This document shows positions 1 through 11,887 of a stretch of 64,000 nt of DNA, piece after piece. Source of the DNA: Cymbidium sinense. Its lineage: Eukaryota > Streptophyta > Magnoliopsida > Asparagales > Orchidaceae. The notes below the pieces were generated by a model, which saw only the letters and a list, made by a program, of their open reading frames with translations, did not search any database and had not been told where the DNA came from. Position 1 is the first letter of the stretch; each line of letters starts with the position of its first letter. The stretch covers positions 108,999,121 to 109,063,120 of the forward strand of contig CM038222.1 in the NCBI GenBank assembly GCA_021442155.1, written 5' to 3'. The translations under genes were made by a program, and so were the position numbers.

Positions 1-2280
1 ATGAACAAAATTAGCATGGCATATGAAAATTGTGCAATTGTATTATGTGTGTATCTTGTTGTTGGCAAAAAGAGAAAACTCCAATCAAGTGAAATTTGTG
101 GTGACAAGACTATAAGTTCTATAGCATATTGAAGTATGATGCCTTATGGCCGATGGTTTTTGTAGATCACTATGAGCATAGAAAAATTTGCAGAAGCGCA
201 CAATTTTCAGGGCATAAATTTTTAGTTATCAACAATGATTTGCTACCTTCAAAGAAAATAATATACACGAGCAAATTTATTTAGGCAAAAAAATTCAGTG
301 GCATTAAACTAGAAATTATGATTAGAAATTTGGCATAAAAATTCCACACAAATGTTTTAAAATTCACGTATTTGATTGAACTTAGATTGTATAAAATTTG
401 GCTAAATGTAACCATTTTTTCAAACCAAGATTAAAGTATAAGTGGAAAATAGAAGGCAAATAATTCACTATAAAAAAAGTCTCATGCTTCTACTAGGAGA
501 TAACTTCTTACAACTTCATGTCTCTCACTTAATCATTGGATCGTGAAAGTATAAGAAATTGCCTACCTAAATAGAAATTTTATTTAATCATTAATTTAAG
601 TTTTGTGCATTCCTTAATCGACTATTTATAATCACAAAATGAATTAGGAGCTCCCTTAATTAGTCATAGATAACATAATAGCAAAATCATAAAAGAGCCT
701 TAGAACTTATCAAATTAAGGAAAATCATAGAAAGGGTAACCGTAGGATATAATAAATAGAAAAGTTTGAGGAAGATGAAGCGATTGGAATAGCCTCATGA
801 TGGACTTGGTGGATTTTCTACAAAATTAGAGAAATTTGCCGCATATAGCTACAAAACTAGTGGAAAGTCACATGTAAAAGGCTTAGCGCAATATTAAGTA
901 TTCTCAGTATAGAAAAAATCATCTATAACAAATTTGTAGTTAATATTTTTTTTTTCTAATAGATTTGGATGTAGCTATAGGATTTCTTGTAAAAATATTC
1001 ACAAATTATCATATATTGATTTTTCTTTCCATTTTAGAAGGCACCATTGGTTTCTACCAACAACATTAGACATGATTTCATCACTATCAATAGCTTAATG
1101 TACAAGATTAGTATGATTAATTTAAAATTGTGCATATGATGCGATGGTATGAATCTTATAGGTGGTGTAAAGTGAAAAAATTAATGGCATTGATTGACGG
1201 TTCATGATATTAACCCATATCATATGCATTAAAAAGTTGGACTATAACTAAAATTTTTAAGGATTTTCAACCTGTAGGCATTCATTTCAATTCATAGTCT
1301 CATTTTTCTTAAAGTTAATTTATGGATTGATGGAATAAACCTTTATGCATTTAGATGGATCATTATCTTTTTGCTTTGTTTGAATCCCAGTTATCTCCAA
1401 TTCATCTATACAATGAGCTTTTATTTGTCATAGCCAACAATAAATTTATTGAGATTACTTTCATATAAAACATGCATGACTAATAAGTAATACAATAGAA
1501 TATGATTGTAAGGGTAATATTAAAGCAATTCATATGATTAAAGATCAATCATGATGAACTATGCACTTTTAGATTCAATCATATAGATTATGTTTTAATT
1601 TCAAGTTTTCTTTAAGGTAGATATCAAAAAATAAATCCTTTGGAATGTTGATGCTATTTAAATTTCTTCTTAAGATTCTTTGTGTAAATTTGTAAATCCG
1701 TTATAAGGATAATATTGGTCGATTATGTCCCAAAAATTATATTATTAGTTTGCTTGATTGATTCAACCACTTCAATACCCATGAGTTGTTTTCATAATCA
1801 AGGTTAAATTCAAATCTTATTTGAGATTTTGGTTTAAATATGATATTTGATTTAATTATAGATTTAGGTTTTAACCTTTTACTCAATTTTAATGCTAGAG
1901 TCATGAACATGTTTTATTGTACGGTCTGGTGCAAATTCAAATTTAATAAAATATGATTTTGAATTATATTATAATTATCTTTTTTTCACAATTATTCATT
2001 TAATTTTTTTTTTTTTATAAATTATAGTTTCTTCAATATCATCAAATTTTATTGTACATGATCTATGTTGGAGAAGGTTTAACAAATTTTAGGTGATTTA
2101 TAAAATATTTTTTTAGGAATAGTAATCATAGGTGCAACAATCTTAACAATAGAATAATTGTAACATTCTCAAATGCAAAAGATTTGTGGAAAGCATCATC
2201 TGTTATCTTTAAGAAATTGTAGCTTACTTTTGTTGGGACATAATTCACTTAAAACTACGAAAAATTGATTTGAGAGATTC
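1..2280. other. AT-rich DNA without recognisable gene
   Basis: No open frame of useful length, no retroelement protein motif and no RNA gene is visible on either strand. The sequence is AT-rich with scattered short homopolymers. If the exons at 5886-6100 belong to a long gene, this stretch may be intronic, but nothing here proves it. Confidence 0.5.
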
Positions 2281-3060
2281 AAAACAAAATATTAAGCAGA
2301 AGTAACCAAAGCACAAGATTTAACATGGTAAAACCTAAAAAAGGGAAAAACTATGGAGCCACATGTCACCAAAAAAATCTATTATGAAAAAAAATAAGAA
2401 GAATAGTGTAAATTATATTTATTTCAAGTCTCTTTACCCTTATCACTCTTTGAGGAACACTCTCTCCACTTACACTCTCTCAAAAGAATGGAGAAAAATA
2501 TCAAGAAGTTCTGAAAAAATTGCAGGAAATTGTCAAATATGAACTCTCCCATTTTGTAGCGCTGCGGTGGCGCAACTTTGATGCGAAGAAGCTTGTGCCA
2601 TTGTTCTTCACACTTTTTTGCACTAGTTTCAGCATCGCGGCGCTATTCTTGTAGCATAGAGGCGTTGACCTCTCTATCTTAAGTCCTTGGTGTCCCGATC
2701 CTAGTGTTGTGATGATGCTTTAAGCAATGCTAAGATGATGTCTTTTCTATTTTTCTAGTGCAAATCCTATAGATTATGGCATCGTGGTGTTGTCCTCTTA
2801 GCATCGAGGTGTTGCCTTCTCTACCTCGAACCAAGTCCTCCATATCATAATGCCGATGCGCTATAAATCAAAATTTTTTTTCTCGGGGGTGCTACCTCGA
2901 ATCCCTGACAAAGGACGTGCTACTCCACTACAACTCCACAGTAAACTCACTGCTAAGCTCGATCGGTGAAAGTAAGGGCTAAGTCGACAGTACATCTCCG
3001 ATCGATAGACAAAATAAGGCTCCACAAAATAACAACCTTAAACTTTATTTCTTATGTAAA
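2281..3060. repeat. Decayed LTR-like patch with GC-box cluster
   Basis: A relatively GC-rich island in AT-rich surroundings. It begins with leader-like sequence (gcacaagatttaacatgg, 2311-2328) and a run of cactctctcc-type words (2440-2490). It then carries repeated GC-rich boxes such as tagcgctgcggtggcgc (2557-2573), gcatcgcggcgct and gcatcgaggtgttgcc. The same kind of box occurs at 9540-10110, 41430-41720, 47985-48560, 49995-50680 and 51420-51570. The patch therefore looks like a degraded piece of a related LTR element. Its ends and orientation are not resolved. Confidence 0.4.
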
Positions 3061-3880
3061 ACATTTAAAAATATATATGTTTATAATATAAAACTCTTTT
3101 GGTAAATATTGTTTGGATAAAACACATTCAAACCTAAGAAAATATTCAAACACCCTGTAATTGCCTTGTTCTGAGTATTATTTTGGTCATACAATTGGTA
3201 TCTATAACACAATGAATGTTAAATATTGCTATTAAGTTTATATATAATACTAGCCAAGTTAGATTGTCATTTTAATGATAAAAATACCCACAAATATTGA
3301 GCATGTCATTTTAATTTTTTTTAGCAAACTTAACCTTGCAGAATCTTACATAGTGTCATTTGAAGTATTCATCTAAGTTATTTATCCAATATTACAATAC
3401 TCCATAATTATATATCCCATCAAATGTAGGAGTACAACTATCAACTCTATAATAATTATGTTGAACTTTTTCGGATAACTAAATTAATTTTATTAATGTT
3501 TTTTTGTTGTTATGTTAATGGACTCAAATAGATTTTATATCTTAAAGTTATTTTTAGGTTATTTTAATCTCTAATATCAAATCTAATATTAGACATCTTA
3601 GGTTCTATGGTTTGTAATATAGATCTAATATTAGATGCTAGAAAAGATATGCTTAGAGAATTAAGAAAAAAAGACTCGTATTAGTAAAAATAGTTAATGG
3701 TTGAGTTAAAATATGCAAAAAAAAAAAGGATTTTAATTAAGAAATTATGTAGTAAAAATTGGTTTAAATGAAAAACCTTGAAGAATTGAAAAATATATAG
3801 ATCGGTATTCAGGAATTCTAAGAAAATAATATATGATGTAAAAATTTCAGCATTTAGTGATTTTTTATAATAGATCGATT
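3061..3880. other. AT-rich spacer, nothing recognised
   Basis: Low-complexity AT-rich DNA with no coding signal. Two short palindromes built on tctaatattaga (about 3580-3596 and 3623-3636) are the only local structure seen. Confidence 0.4.
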
Positions 3881-5113
3881 ACTAAAAGGGGTAAAAGATG
3901 TATGTATATGTTAGCCAATAAAAGAGATAAGAGAAATAAAAATTTTTGTTCAAGTGCATGTCTTTTTAAAGGAGTAAATTTTATAATGAAGATTATGAGA
4001 ATACAATTGACTTTAGCAACCTTAATATCCTAAATGAAAATAGATATTTTTGTTGTTATTGTCGTATTAATAAATCTAAAGTTGGACAGGCTATAACGAA
4101 ACTGAAGTGTCGTAAAACAACATAACCTAATAATATTCCAATAGAAGTGTGGAAATGCTTAGGAGATCATGAAATTTTTTAACTTGCTAGACTTTTTAAT
4201 ATTATTATAAAGACCAAAAAGTTGTTAGATGAGTGGAGAAAGAGTTTCTTGATTTTTGTTTTTAAAAATAAAGATGATGCACAAATTAGAGGAATTCATT
4301 AAAATTATGGGAGATAGTAATTAAGCATAGGTTATGATGTGATATAAAACTTTCTCAAAATCAATTTGGATTTATGCTGAGTAGGTCAACTATGGATGCT
4401 ATACATTTGTTGAGAGATTGATGGAGAAGTATAGAGAATGTAAGGATGATCTATATATGATATTTGTTTATTTAGAGAAAGCATATGATAAAGTATTAAA
4501 CGAAGTGTTTTGGAGAATTTTAGTAAAAAAAAAGAGTTATTACTTATATTCAAGTAATTATATATATATTGGAATTGTTATTTGTGTTCTAATACAAGGA
4601 GAATTGGCCGAGGATTTTTCTATTTGAGTTGGATTATATCAAGGATTGAATTTAAGCCCAAAATTTTATGCCTTAGTTAACAATGTTTTTACTAGACATT
4701 TTAGGAGGATGTAACTTATTGTATGCTTTTTGTTGATGATATTTTCTTATTGATAAGACTAGAGAAGAAGTTCAATATAAACTTGAATTATGGAGATCAA
4801 TCGTAAAGTCTAAAGGCTTTCCTTTGAGTAGATCTAAAACAGTGTACATGGAGTTGAATTTTAGTAGTAATAGATCTAGTGACAGGGTTGTGACAATGGG
4901 TGATCAAGTCAATAAAAAGAGTGAATATTTTACACATCTCGGGTTTATTGTTCAAAGTGATGGTGAAATAGATTGGGATGTGATTAGTAGAGTTCAAGTT
5001 GGATGGTTGAAGTGGAGGAATGCATCGAGTCTATTATAAGATAGAAAGTGCCGCCTAGACCAGGGAAAAGTTACTTGTAATGCTTTATGGCGTAGAATGT
5101 TGGCTTGTAAAAT
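3880..5113 (+). pseudogene. LINE (non-LTR retrotransposon) reverse transcriptase remnant
   Basis: A broken reverse transcriptase of the plant LINE type, read across several frames. Recognisable pieces in order are NNIPIEVWKCLGD (about 4132-4170); LDEWRKS followed by FKNKDDAQ (about 4227-4280); NQFGFM (about 4362-4380); MEKYRECKDDLYMIFVYLEK (from 4421), then AYDKV; the catalytic FVDD box (4729-4740); RSKTVYME (about 4830); GWLKWRNAS (about 5005-5030); and MLYGVECWLVK (about 5080-5112). Order and spacing match the RT core plus C-terminal region of LINE ORF2. The endonuclease half, ORF1 and a poly(A) tail are not seen, as expected for a 5'-truncated and decayed copy. In-frame stops and frameshifts are frequent, so it is not functional. 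It may lie in an intron of the gene that ends at 6100, which has the same strand. Confidence 0.85.
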
Positions 5114-5885
5114 AGATATAGTTCATCATCATCGCATGTCAATTCCATGTAAGTGTCACAACCATGTTGCGGTGCATCCAAATTGTAATTGATTCTATTG
5201 GGAAATAGGTTAAACTTATACAAACACGAAGATTGAAAAAAGCCAAAAACAAGAAAGACTATCATCACACAAAAATATAAGAATTTTATACATGTTCACT
5301 CAATTGATGGCTGTCTTATTATTTCTACTACAAATTTTACTGTTCATTATAGAGAATTACAATCTTAATTATTGAAATACATAAGGTACCCTTGCCCCTC
5401 TTATTAAAATATAACCTAGGTGGCTAAAAAATACATTTTTTTAAAAACATTCGAATTGAAATAATCACAAATATTAGATATGTTTTGATGGGCTTCTCCC
5501 TTAAACCTTTGTGATAACCATTTAATCCTTTAAATCATCTCAAGAAGCTGTCAATAATACTCATGAGTGTTTTGAGATTCAAAAGTTACATTAAATTTTG
5601 TGCTTAATTAGATGAATTTTTAGTAACATCGAAAGTTAGAATTGTATCATATACTATGTGATCATTAGTTATTAAATATGCTTGAAATCAATATCAATTT
5701 ATACTGGACTCCTACTGTCATAAGGTACACCGAGTTTCATCACCGTAAGTCCTACACATTAAGTCGAATACATATAAAAACTCCCTTTGAACTCTGATTG
5801 TTTGGTGTTCTCCTGTTTTGTTTATGTGATATTGAGATACTTTCTATACTCTCGTCCTACCTGTTGATGACTCCTTGTGATTCAG
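5114..5885. other. Spacer or intron upstream of the 5886 exon
   Basis: No retroelement protein is visible after the LINE remnant. The right end (ccttgtgattcag, 5873-5885) is a plausible splice acceptor for the exon that follows, so at least this end is probably intron. Confidence 0.4.
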
Positions 5886-6100
5886 GAGAGAGCAGCTTTA
5901 GCTGCCGCTTCAGATCCAAATCGTTACATTGAGAAAAGAAAGCCCATTCCTGATCCACAGGTACTTATTTATCTCTCTCTTTCTAACTATTAATCACTTA
6001 AAATAATAATTCGCATTCTTTTGGTTCTGTAACATCATTTATCCAGGACACTGGCTTGATATATGGCAAGAGAACTGAAACCAAGAAACACCAGAACTGA
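5886..6100 (+). CDS. Last two exons of an unidentified host gene
   Basis: Two exons, 5886-5960 (25 codons) and 6047-6100 (17 codons plus TGA), are separated by an 86-bp intron, 5961-6046, with GT at its start and AG at its end. The acceptor before the first exon is ...gattcag. Only phase 0 is open in the first exon, and that phase continues through the splice to the stop. The product ends in a highly charged tail: an alanine-rich stretch (ERAALAAASDPNRYIEKRKP), then IPDPQ at the junction, then DTGLIYGKRTETKKHQN. Codon usage is ordinary, and the clean splice sites and open frame contrast with the broken retroelements around it. I do not recognise the family. A small nuclear or RNA-associated protein would fit the composition, but that is a guess. 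Upstream exons are not found and may lie outside the window or beyond a long repeat-filled intron. Confidence 0.6.
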
Positions 6101-6240
6101 TTCATTGACACAACCTCTTGATTATTTCTATACTATAATTTTAATTCCAACTCTTTTTCGCAGGAGTTCATCCTGCTCATTAGTTTTTCAAGTTTGCTTT
6201 AATGCGGCTTTTATTGTAATAATTGTATCAAAAAACAAAT
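6101..6240 (+). other. Probable 3' UTR of the gene ending at 6100
   Basis: T-rich sequence after the stop codon with the A-rich word aaaacaaataattaaaag near 6232-6249, compatible with a plant polyadenylation region. The cleavage site is not determined. Confidence 0.35.
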
Positions 6241-6648
6241 AATTAAAAGAAGCCTTCTCTGTTTCACACATTTATCTGTTAATAACTTTCTGTACCTGTT
6301 TACAGTTTTGTACAATTGATATGAAAAATGTTCTTCATATATTGTGTTTTTGGATTATACTGCATTCCTGCAAACAATGAACATTGAAATCAGATAATGA
6401 TTAAACATAAATGTGTTCGGCACTCTTTCACTATTTGTTTACTGAGACTTTCTTCATTCTTTACACAGTTATACCGTTTGCTGTTTATTGAACGTGTGCT
6501 ATCTGTGAGATGTTCAAAGAAGCTAAGACATTTGGGTAACTTTTTATATAAATTGGTGGCAAGCTAAGAGTGAAAGCTTAAGCTGTTTAATTGTGCAAGG
6601 AAACTTATTTTGTTTTCTTTGGAAATTTCTTTTTTTTTTCGAACTTAA
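6241..6648. other. Intergenic AT-rich DNA
   Basis: No coding or repeat signal was recognised between the probable 3' UTR and the MITE. Confidence 0.4.
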
Positions 6649-6916
6649 TATTTTAATAGGCTATTTGCATACATACCATACAGTTCTTATATATTTATTT
6701 ATATATTTACCACCTAAATATTAATATTTATATAAATAATATTTAAATCTTTAATATTACATCAAAAATATTATTATCATTTATTTTTTAAATTAAAATA
6801 TATTTTTTCATGCTAAGAAGAAAAATATATTATATTTATAAATATAAAATTTGAAATATTAGATATGTAAATGTATTAGAATTGTGCCGTATGTACGTAA
6901 ACTTTTCTATTTTAAT
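6649..6916. mobile_element. Mutator-type MITE with 9-bp target duplication
   Basis: The element body is 6658-6907 (250 bp). It is flanked by a perfect 9-bp direct repeat, tattttaat, at 6649-6657 and 6908-6916. Read inward from the two repeats, the ends are imperfect inverted repeats. After six poorly matching end bases, tttgcatacataccatacag on the left pairs with tttacgtacatacggcacaa on the reverse complement of the right end, and similarity continues for about 40 bp. A 9-bp duplication with long terminal inverted repeats and no ORF is the signature of non-autonomous Mutator-like elements. The terminal repeats are too divergent for a recent insertion. It lies downstream of the host gene's 3' end. 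Confidence 0.7.
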
Positions 6917-7425
6917 TTGATATGAAACAAAAAACTTAATCTTTTTTGGTTAAAATATTATAATTTATGGATGTATTTGTATTTAACAATTTTGAAGGAT
7001 TATAGAAATTTTTGAATTTTGTTTTATTTCTAGTTTGTGGATATGTTGATTAATCTTCAACATCTCGCTCTGTTCTATAATTTATGGAGGTTGAACATAC
7101 TTTTGCTACTGGGTTATGGGGTCAAGTAAGTCATTCAAATCATCGCCCAACATATGTCCAAATGTTGTGAAATTTATTACATATAATTTATTAAATTAAA
7201 AATAAAAATGTGAGCTCTCCCGTCGACAAGCTCGGTAATGCTAAATGCTTCATGAATTTGAACATATTTCTCATCTGCGTTAATAATTTCATGGCTCAAT
7301 AAGTCTGTCATTTTAAACAATCTTCTGATTTCTCTCCTACTGTCAATAAAGGGTAAAGTATGCGATATTTATTTAATTTGAATTTGAATGTGGACAACAT
7401 CTGAATATTATTGATATTAATGACT

Positions 7426-7431
<6 letters not shown>
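6917..7431. other. AT-rich spacer
   Basis: No gene, structural RNA or recognisable repeat was seen between the MITE and the (GA)n microsatellite. Confidence 0.4.

Positions 7432-7467
<36 letters not shown>
7432..7467. repeat. (GA)n microsatellite
   Basis: An uninterrupted GA dinucleotide run of 18 units. Confidence 0.95.
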
Positions 7468-7470
<3 letters not shown>

Positions 7471-7678
7471 GAGAACTTTTGTGAAGTTTTCTTATTTTTT
7501 TATTTTTTGGTTTTCAGACAATAGGCTTTCAGGCAGTCAGGTTTGTGTTAGGCTTTTCCCCCTCATCATAGCTTTATATTAAAGTTATATTTAAGAAAAT
7601 ATGACTTATAAAATATAGTCTAATGAAGGCTTTCTATAAAATAATATTCAAAAGATGCATTATTTGTTAAATGTGGAG

Positions 7679-8097
<419 letters not shown>

Positions 8098-8110
8098 ATT
8101 GGTATCAGAG
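8098..8110 (+). promoter_or_regulatory. Primer-binding site (initiator tRNA-Met type)
   Basis: attggtatcagag matches the start of the classic plant Copia primer-binding site TGGTATCAGAGC, complementary to the 3' end of initiator methionine tRNA. It follows the LTR end directly. The twelfth base of the usual site is changed. Confidence 0.8.
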
Positions 8111-8317
8111 TGAGGATTTGCTTAAAAGAGAAAGAGATGACTAACGAAGGGAAGGTCTGAACTACGTAATTTTTTGTGTTATCTTTCTTTGTGTATGGGA
8201 TTGTGCTCTCTCTCTCTTTTTCTCTTGCTCCTCTCTTAAACTCTCAATAACTAATATCAGAGCGAGGTTTTATTAAAAAGAGAGAGATAGTTAACAAAGG
8301 AATGTTTGAATTGATAA

Positions 8318-8698
8318 GTTTGTTGACAATGACTTAGTTTCTGGAAGATGTAAATAGATGACTATCTGCACCAAAAGAATTTGTATGAACCTCTTCTAGG
8401 GCAGAAGTCAGAAAAGATGAGCCAAGAAGAGTGGGAGTTGCTAGATTGCTAGACATTAGGTGTAATTCGCCTGATGCTAGCGAGAAATGTTGCTTTCAAC
8501 ATTATCAAGGAGAAGGCGATTAACGATTTGATGAAAGCTCTATTTAATATGTATGAGAAGTCATCAGCATTAAAAAAGATATTTTTAATGTATTGTTTAT
8601 ATAATTTAAAAATGAGAGAATGCACATCTATTGTTGATCACATCAACGAGTTTAATAGGATTATGACTGTTTGCAATCGAAAAAATTATAATAAATAA
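8318..8698 (+). pseudogene. Copia gag remnant
   Basis: The gag N-terminal half of a Tnt1/Copia-type element. DDYLHQKNLYEPLLGQK (about 8356-8406) and SQEEWELLDC are followed by a stop. LARNVAFNI (from about 8477), LMKALFNMYEKSSA, LKMRECTSIVDHINEFN and CNRKN follow, ending at 8698. The order matches the alpha-helical gag domain of plant Copia polyproteins. The zinc knuckle, protease, integrase and RT are missing. The fragment ends where GC-box sequence of element I begins, so it is a truncated, inactive copy. Confidence 0.85.
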
Positions 8699-8839
8699 TG
8701 AAAAAAATCCCAACTCTAGTGTCATGGTGCTGGATCTTAATAATAATAAAATGAATATCCTAACTCTAATGTTGCGACACTGCAAACCCGATGCCTAGGC
8801 ATTTGTTCCGCTGCTCCTAAGTTTAAAGAGCTTGGAAAA

Positions 8840-9540
8840 CACTAACCACTCTCACCAACAACCATTCCCCTTAGCGATAACTGCCCGAGGGGAGAGTGGG
8901 AGAAATTTTGGAAGCGTGGGAGCAGTTATTTGAAGAGTGGGAACGATTGAGATTCAATCCCTTTAAAAGAGGAGGTTTGATCTTCTTCCTCTCCTTCTTC
9001 TTGCCATTGCTAGGGACTGCCCTCCGCTCTCTCTATGCTACGGACTCTACTGCATGTTCTCCTCCGCTGCACATTCTTTTTCTTGCACAAGACAAGATTT
9101 CAGGTAAAGCTCGAAACAAAATACTTCATTTATACGATTTCTCACTTTATAGGAAGAATCTTGGAGAATTCCATTGCTAATCTTGGATCTGGTGCAAAAT
9201 AAAGATCCTTTCTCCATCGATCTTGGATCCCAAGCAAGAGAAAAGAATGTGATGGTGTTAAATGTGAAATTTTATGCATTGCTAAAATGAAATGTTGTCG
9301 AAATTAAGATTAAATCGGCCTCAACTCACTAAAGTACAAATTTAAAAGTCCAATACCTCTGCCATTGAACTTGGTTTCGATGTGAGTTGAATAATCCATC
9401 CTCTATAGATCTTGGATCCGGAACAAGAGTGAAGAGTGCATTTTGCACTAAAATATTTTGAAAACTAGCATTACTAAGCCATTATGTTACTAAAATTTCT
9501 AAAAAAAAATATCAAATCATATAAGAAAACCACCCTAGAA
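8840..9540 (-). repeat. Element I 3' region
   Basis: The reverse complement pairs with 50770-51400 of element II: the shared words include ccaagatcgatgg, gatcttyattttgcacca and the stretch around gcgataactgcc / agagtggg, in the same order. A spurious 94-codon frame at 8896-9180 falls inside it. It may be LTR or 3' UTR, but the true terminal TG/CA ends could not be placed. Confidence 0.5.
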
Positions 9541-10110
9541 CGGAGTCTGCCAACTCATGGCACTACAACACTTATATCAGGGCCACAACGCTAAGCTCTC
9601 AGGATTTTGAATCTTGGTACTCCACTTCATAGTGTCGCCAGATTGCTTAATGGCACCAAGGCACTGTGACAAGTGCCTCAGTGTTAAATCTTGACGCCGC
9701 AGTATCGCCCTCTCTGGTTGTATAGGCAAAATGTCCATGACACAATGTTGCAATGTTGAAACTTGGCACCACAACGCCGCCCTCTCGGGTTATAGAGGCA
9801 AGATGTCTCTTACATAGCACTGCAGTGTTACCTATTAGCACCGCAGTGCCGCCCTCTCAAATTTTAGAGTCAAAATGCCAAGTTTATAGCAGACCTTTGC
9901 CTTGCGCCATTCAACTCATTTATTTAGGCATTGCCTTATACAATTTTTTAAACCTAAATCTCGTCACTTAGCACCACGACACTATAATATGGGTGCCACA
10001 GCGCTATCAATGCAACACTTCGAGGCACTTTTCTCTCTGATTTTAAGGGTGAGTACCATTTACAACACTGCGGTACTAGCAAGACAGCGTTTCGATGTTG
10101 ACCTCCCAAA
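9540..10110. repeat. GC-box cluster of element I
   Basis: A series of short, dyad-symmetric GC-rich boxes spaced tens of bases apart, for example gcaccgcagtgccgccctc (9838-9856), gccgcagtatcgccctctc (about 9700-9718) and caccacaacgccgccctctc (about 9766-9785). The consensus approximates GCACYGCRGYGCC. Open frames at 9577-9841 and 9753-10132 are by-products of this composition. Confidence 0.6.
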
Positions 10111-10305
10111 GTCATTAAATCTTATTATTTGATTATATTTTAACTTTAAATCTTAAACTAGCTAAACAATAATTGTAATGACAAAATACATAATATGAAA
10201 TTAAAGTATTTTTTATTATAAAATTTACAAATAAAAATATAAAAAAATGAAGAAAGAATAAAAGGCGGGAGGGGACGGGGGATAAACTATCCTAATAGTC
10301 ATAAT

Positions 10306-11135
10306 CATCTTCATCCTCATCTTCTTCTTCTGGCTCCAGCGGCATGCTCACATAGGGTTAGTCATGAGGCACTCTAGAAAAAGAACTCTACTCGGGTCAG
10401 CATTAAAGTTGCAATTTTCAAATATTTGAATGAGTGCTGAGTTGAACTTGTTCATGTAAGAAAATTGTTGTTGTTGTTGGTTTATATGATAATTAAATTT
10501 CATCTCCAGATCTTACTGCCGCCGGCTGATTTCACCCATATTTTTCCTTAATTGTAAGATTTTTCCTCCAATATTTTGGAGTTGCTCAGTTAACATTTTG
10601 GAAGATTTGGATCTAGACTGAGATGCACATGAACTCTCTCCTACTTCCGTTCTTAATCCAAATCATTCAATTATTCTTTTCATCATAGGAGCCTTTTGTA
10701 TAAGTATTTCTTCATCTGGTTCACCTAATGAACTAGCCGTAACACATGAAGAATAAATGAGAGAGGGGTGATCATACCCTAGAGTAGTACTCTCCTTAAG
10801 CATATTACAAATTAAATTATAAATAATCTTTCATACATCTATGGTAAAGCCATTTTACATTGCATAATTCAAAATGACACTATCCTTAGTTACTTCACTG
10901 ATATTACCAATGGGCATCAACTTGGCGAAAATAAAATAGTGCCAAGTTTTAGCTCCGACTGTTAGGCCAGTGGCAAGAAAATCGATAATCTTTTTTTCCC
11001 ATCATTATTTTGATGTTTCATATTTTTGTTTGAAAAAAATGATAAATCAAAATAATAGTGAAAAGAAGAAAGAAAAATTGAGTCACTGGACATTTGAATT
11101 TCTAACATTGAAGAAACTAAGGATTTCATTAAAAT
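10306..11135 (-). pseudogene. Element I ORF 3' part, tandem copy A
   Basis: First (leftmost) of three direct repeats of the 3' part of the element ORF. On the minus strand the frame contains KTWHYF, KLMPIGNISEVTKDRVILNY, a central hydrophobic stretch, then HPSLIYSS, followed by an acidic or polar tail from GAA-rich codons at the left end. This resembles the C-terminal half of the putative plant transposon protein domain found in many plant repeat proteins. Copy A is longer than B and C because of an extra segment of about 80 bp at about 11009-11088. Stops interrupt it, so it is not translatable as a whole. Confidence 0.55.
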
Positions 11136-11887
11136 CATCTTCATCCTCATCTTCTTCTTCTGGCTCCGACGGCATGCTCACATAGGGTTAGTAGTGAGGC
11201 ACTGTAGAAAAGGAACTCTACTTGGGCTAGCATTAAAGTTGCAATTTTCAAATATTTGAATGAGTGTTGAGTTGAACTTATTCATGTAAGAAAACTATTG
11301 TTGTTGTTGACCTATATGATAATTAAATTTCATCTCTAGATCTTGTTACCGTCGGCTGCTTTCACCCATATTTTTCTTTAATTCTAAGATTTTTCCTCCA
11401 ATATCTTGGAGTTGCTTAGTTTACATCTTGGAAGATTTTGATCTAGACTGAGATGCACGTGAAGTCTCTCCTACTTCCATTCTTAATCCAAACCATTCAA
11501 TTGTTCGTTTCATCATGGGAGCCTTCTGTATAAGTATTTCTTCATTTGGGTCCCCTAATGCACCAGCCGCAACACATGAAGAATAAATGAGAGAGGGGTG
11601 ATCATACCCTAGAGCAGTACTCCCCTTAAGCATATTATAAATTAAATTATAAATAATCTTTCATACATCTATGGTAAAGCCATTTTACATTGCATAATTT
11701 AAAATGACTCTATCCTTAGTTACTTCACTGATATTACCAATGGGCATCAACTTGGCAGAAATAAAATAGTGCCAAGTTTTAGCCTCGACTATTAGGCCGG
11801 TGGAAAGAAAATTGATAATATTTTTCCCATCATTTTCACTGGACATTTGAATTTCTAACATTGAATAAACTAAGGATTTCATTAAAA
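11136..11887 (-). pseudogene. Element I ORF 3' part, tandem copy B
   Basis: Middle direct repeat, about 752 bp, collinear with A and C. It preserves the longest frames of the three: 11685-11897 (MKMILMKSLVYSMLEIQMSS, then AKTWHYFISAKLMPIGNI and SEVTKDRVILNYAM) and 11421-11633 (MLKGSTALGYDHPSLIYSSC, then PNEEILIQKAPMMKRTIEWF and ASQSRSKSSKM). The second frame gives the family's hydrophobic middle and a serine/lysine-rich tail. Copy B shows best that the protein is of the putative plant transposon protein type. It is still broken by stops between the two frames. Confidence 0.6.

Noticed and set aside
4797..5268. Minus-strand frames of 66 and 65 codons
   Set aside because: Shadows of the LINE RT remnant on the plus strand and of the sequence just after it.
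8896..9180. 94-codon plus-strand frame
   Set aside because: Falls in the 3' region of element I, antisense to the element. The homologous part of element II does not keep it open.
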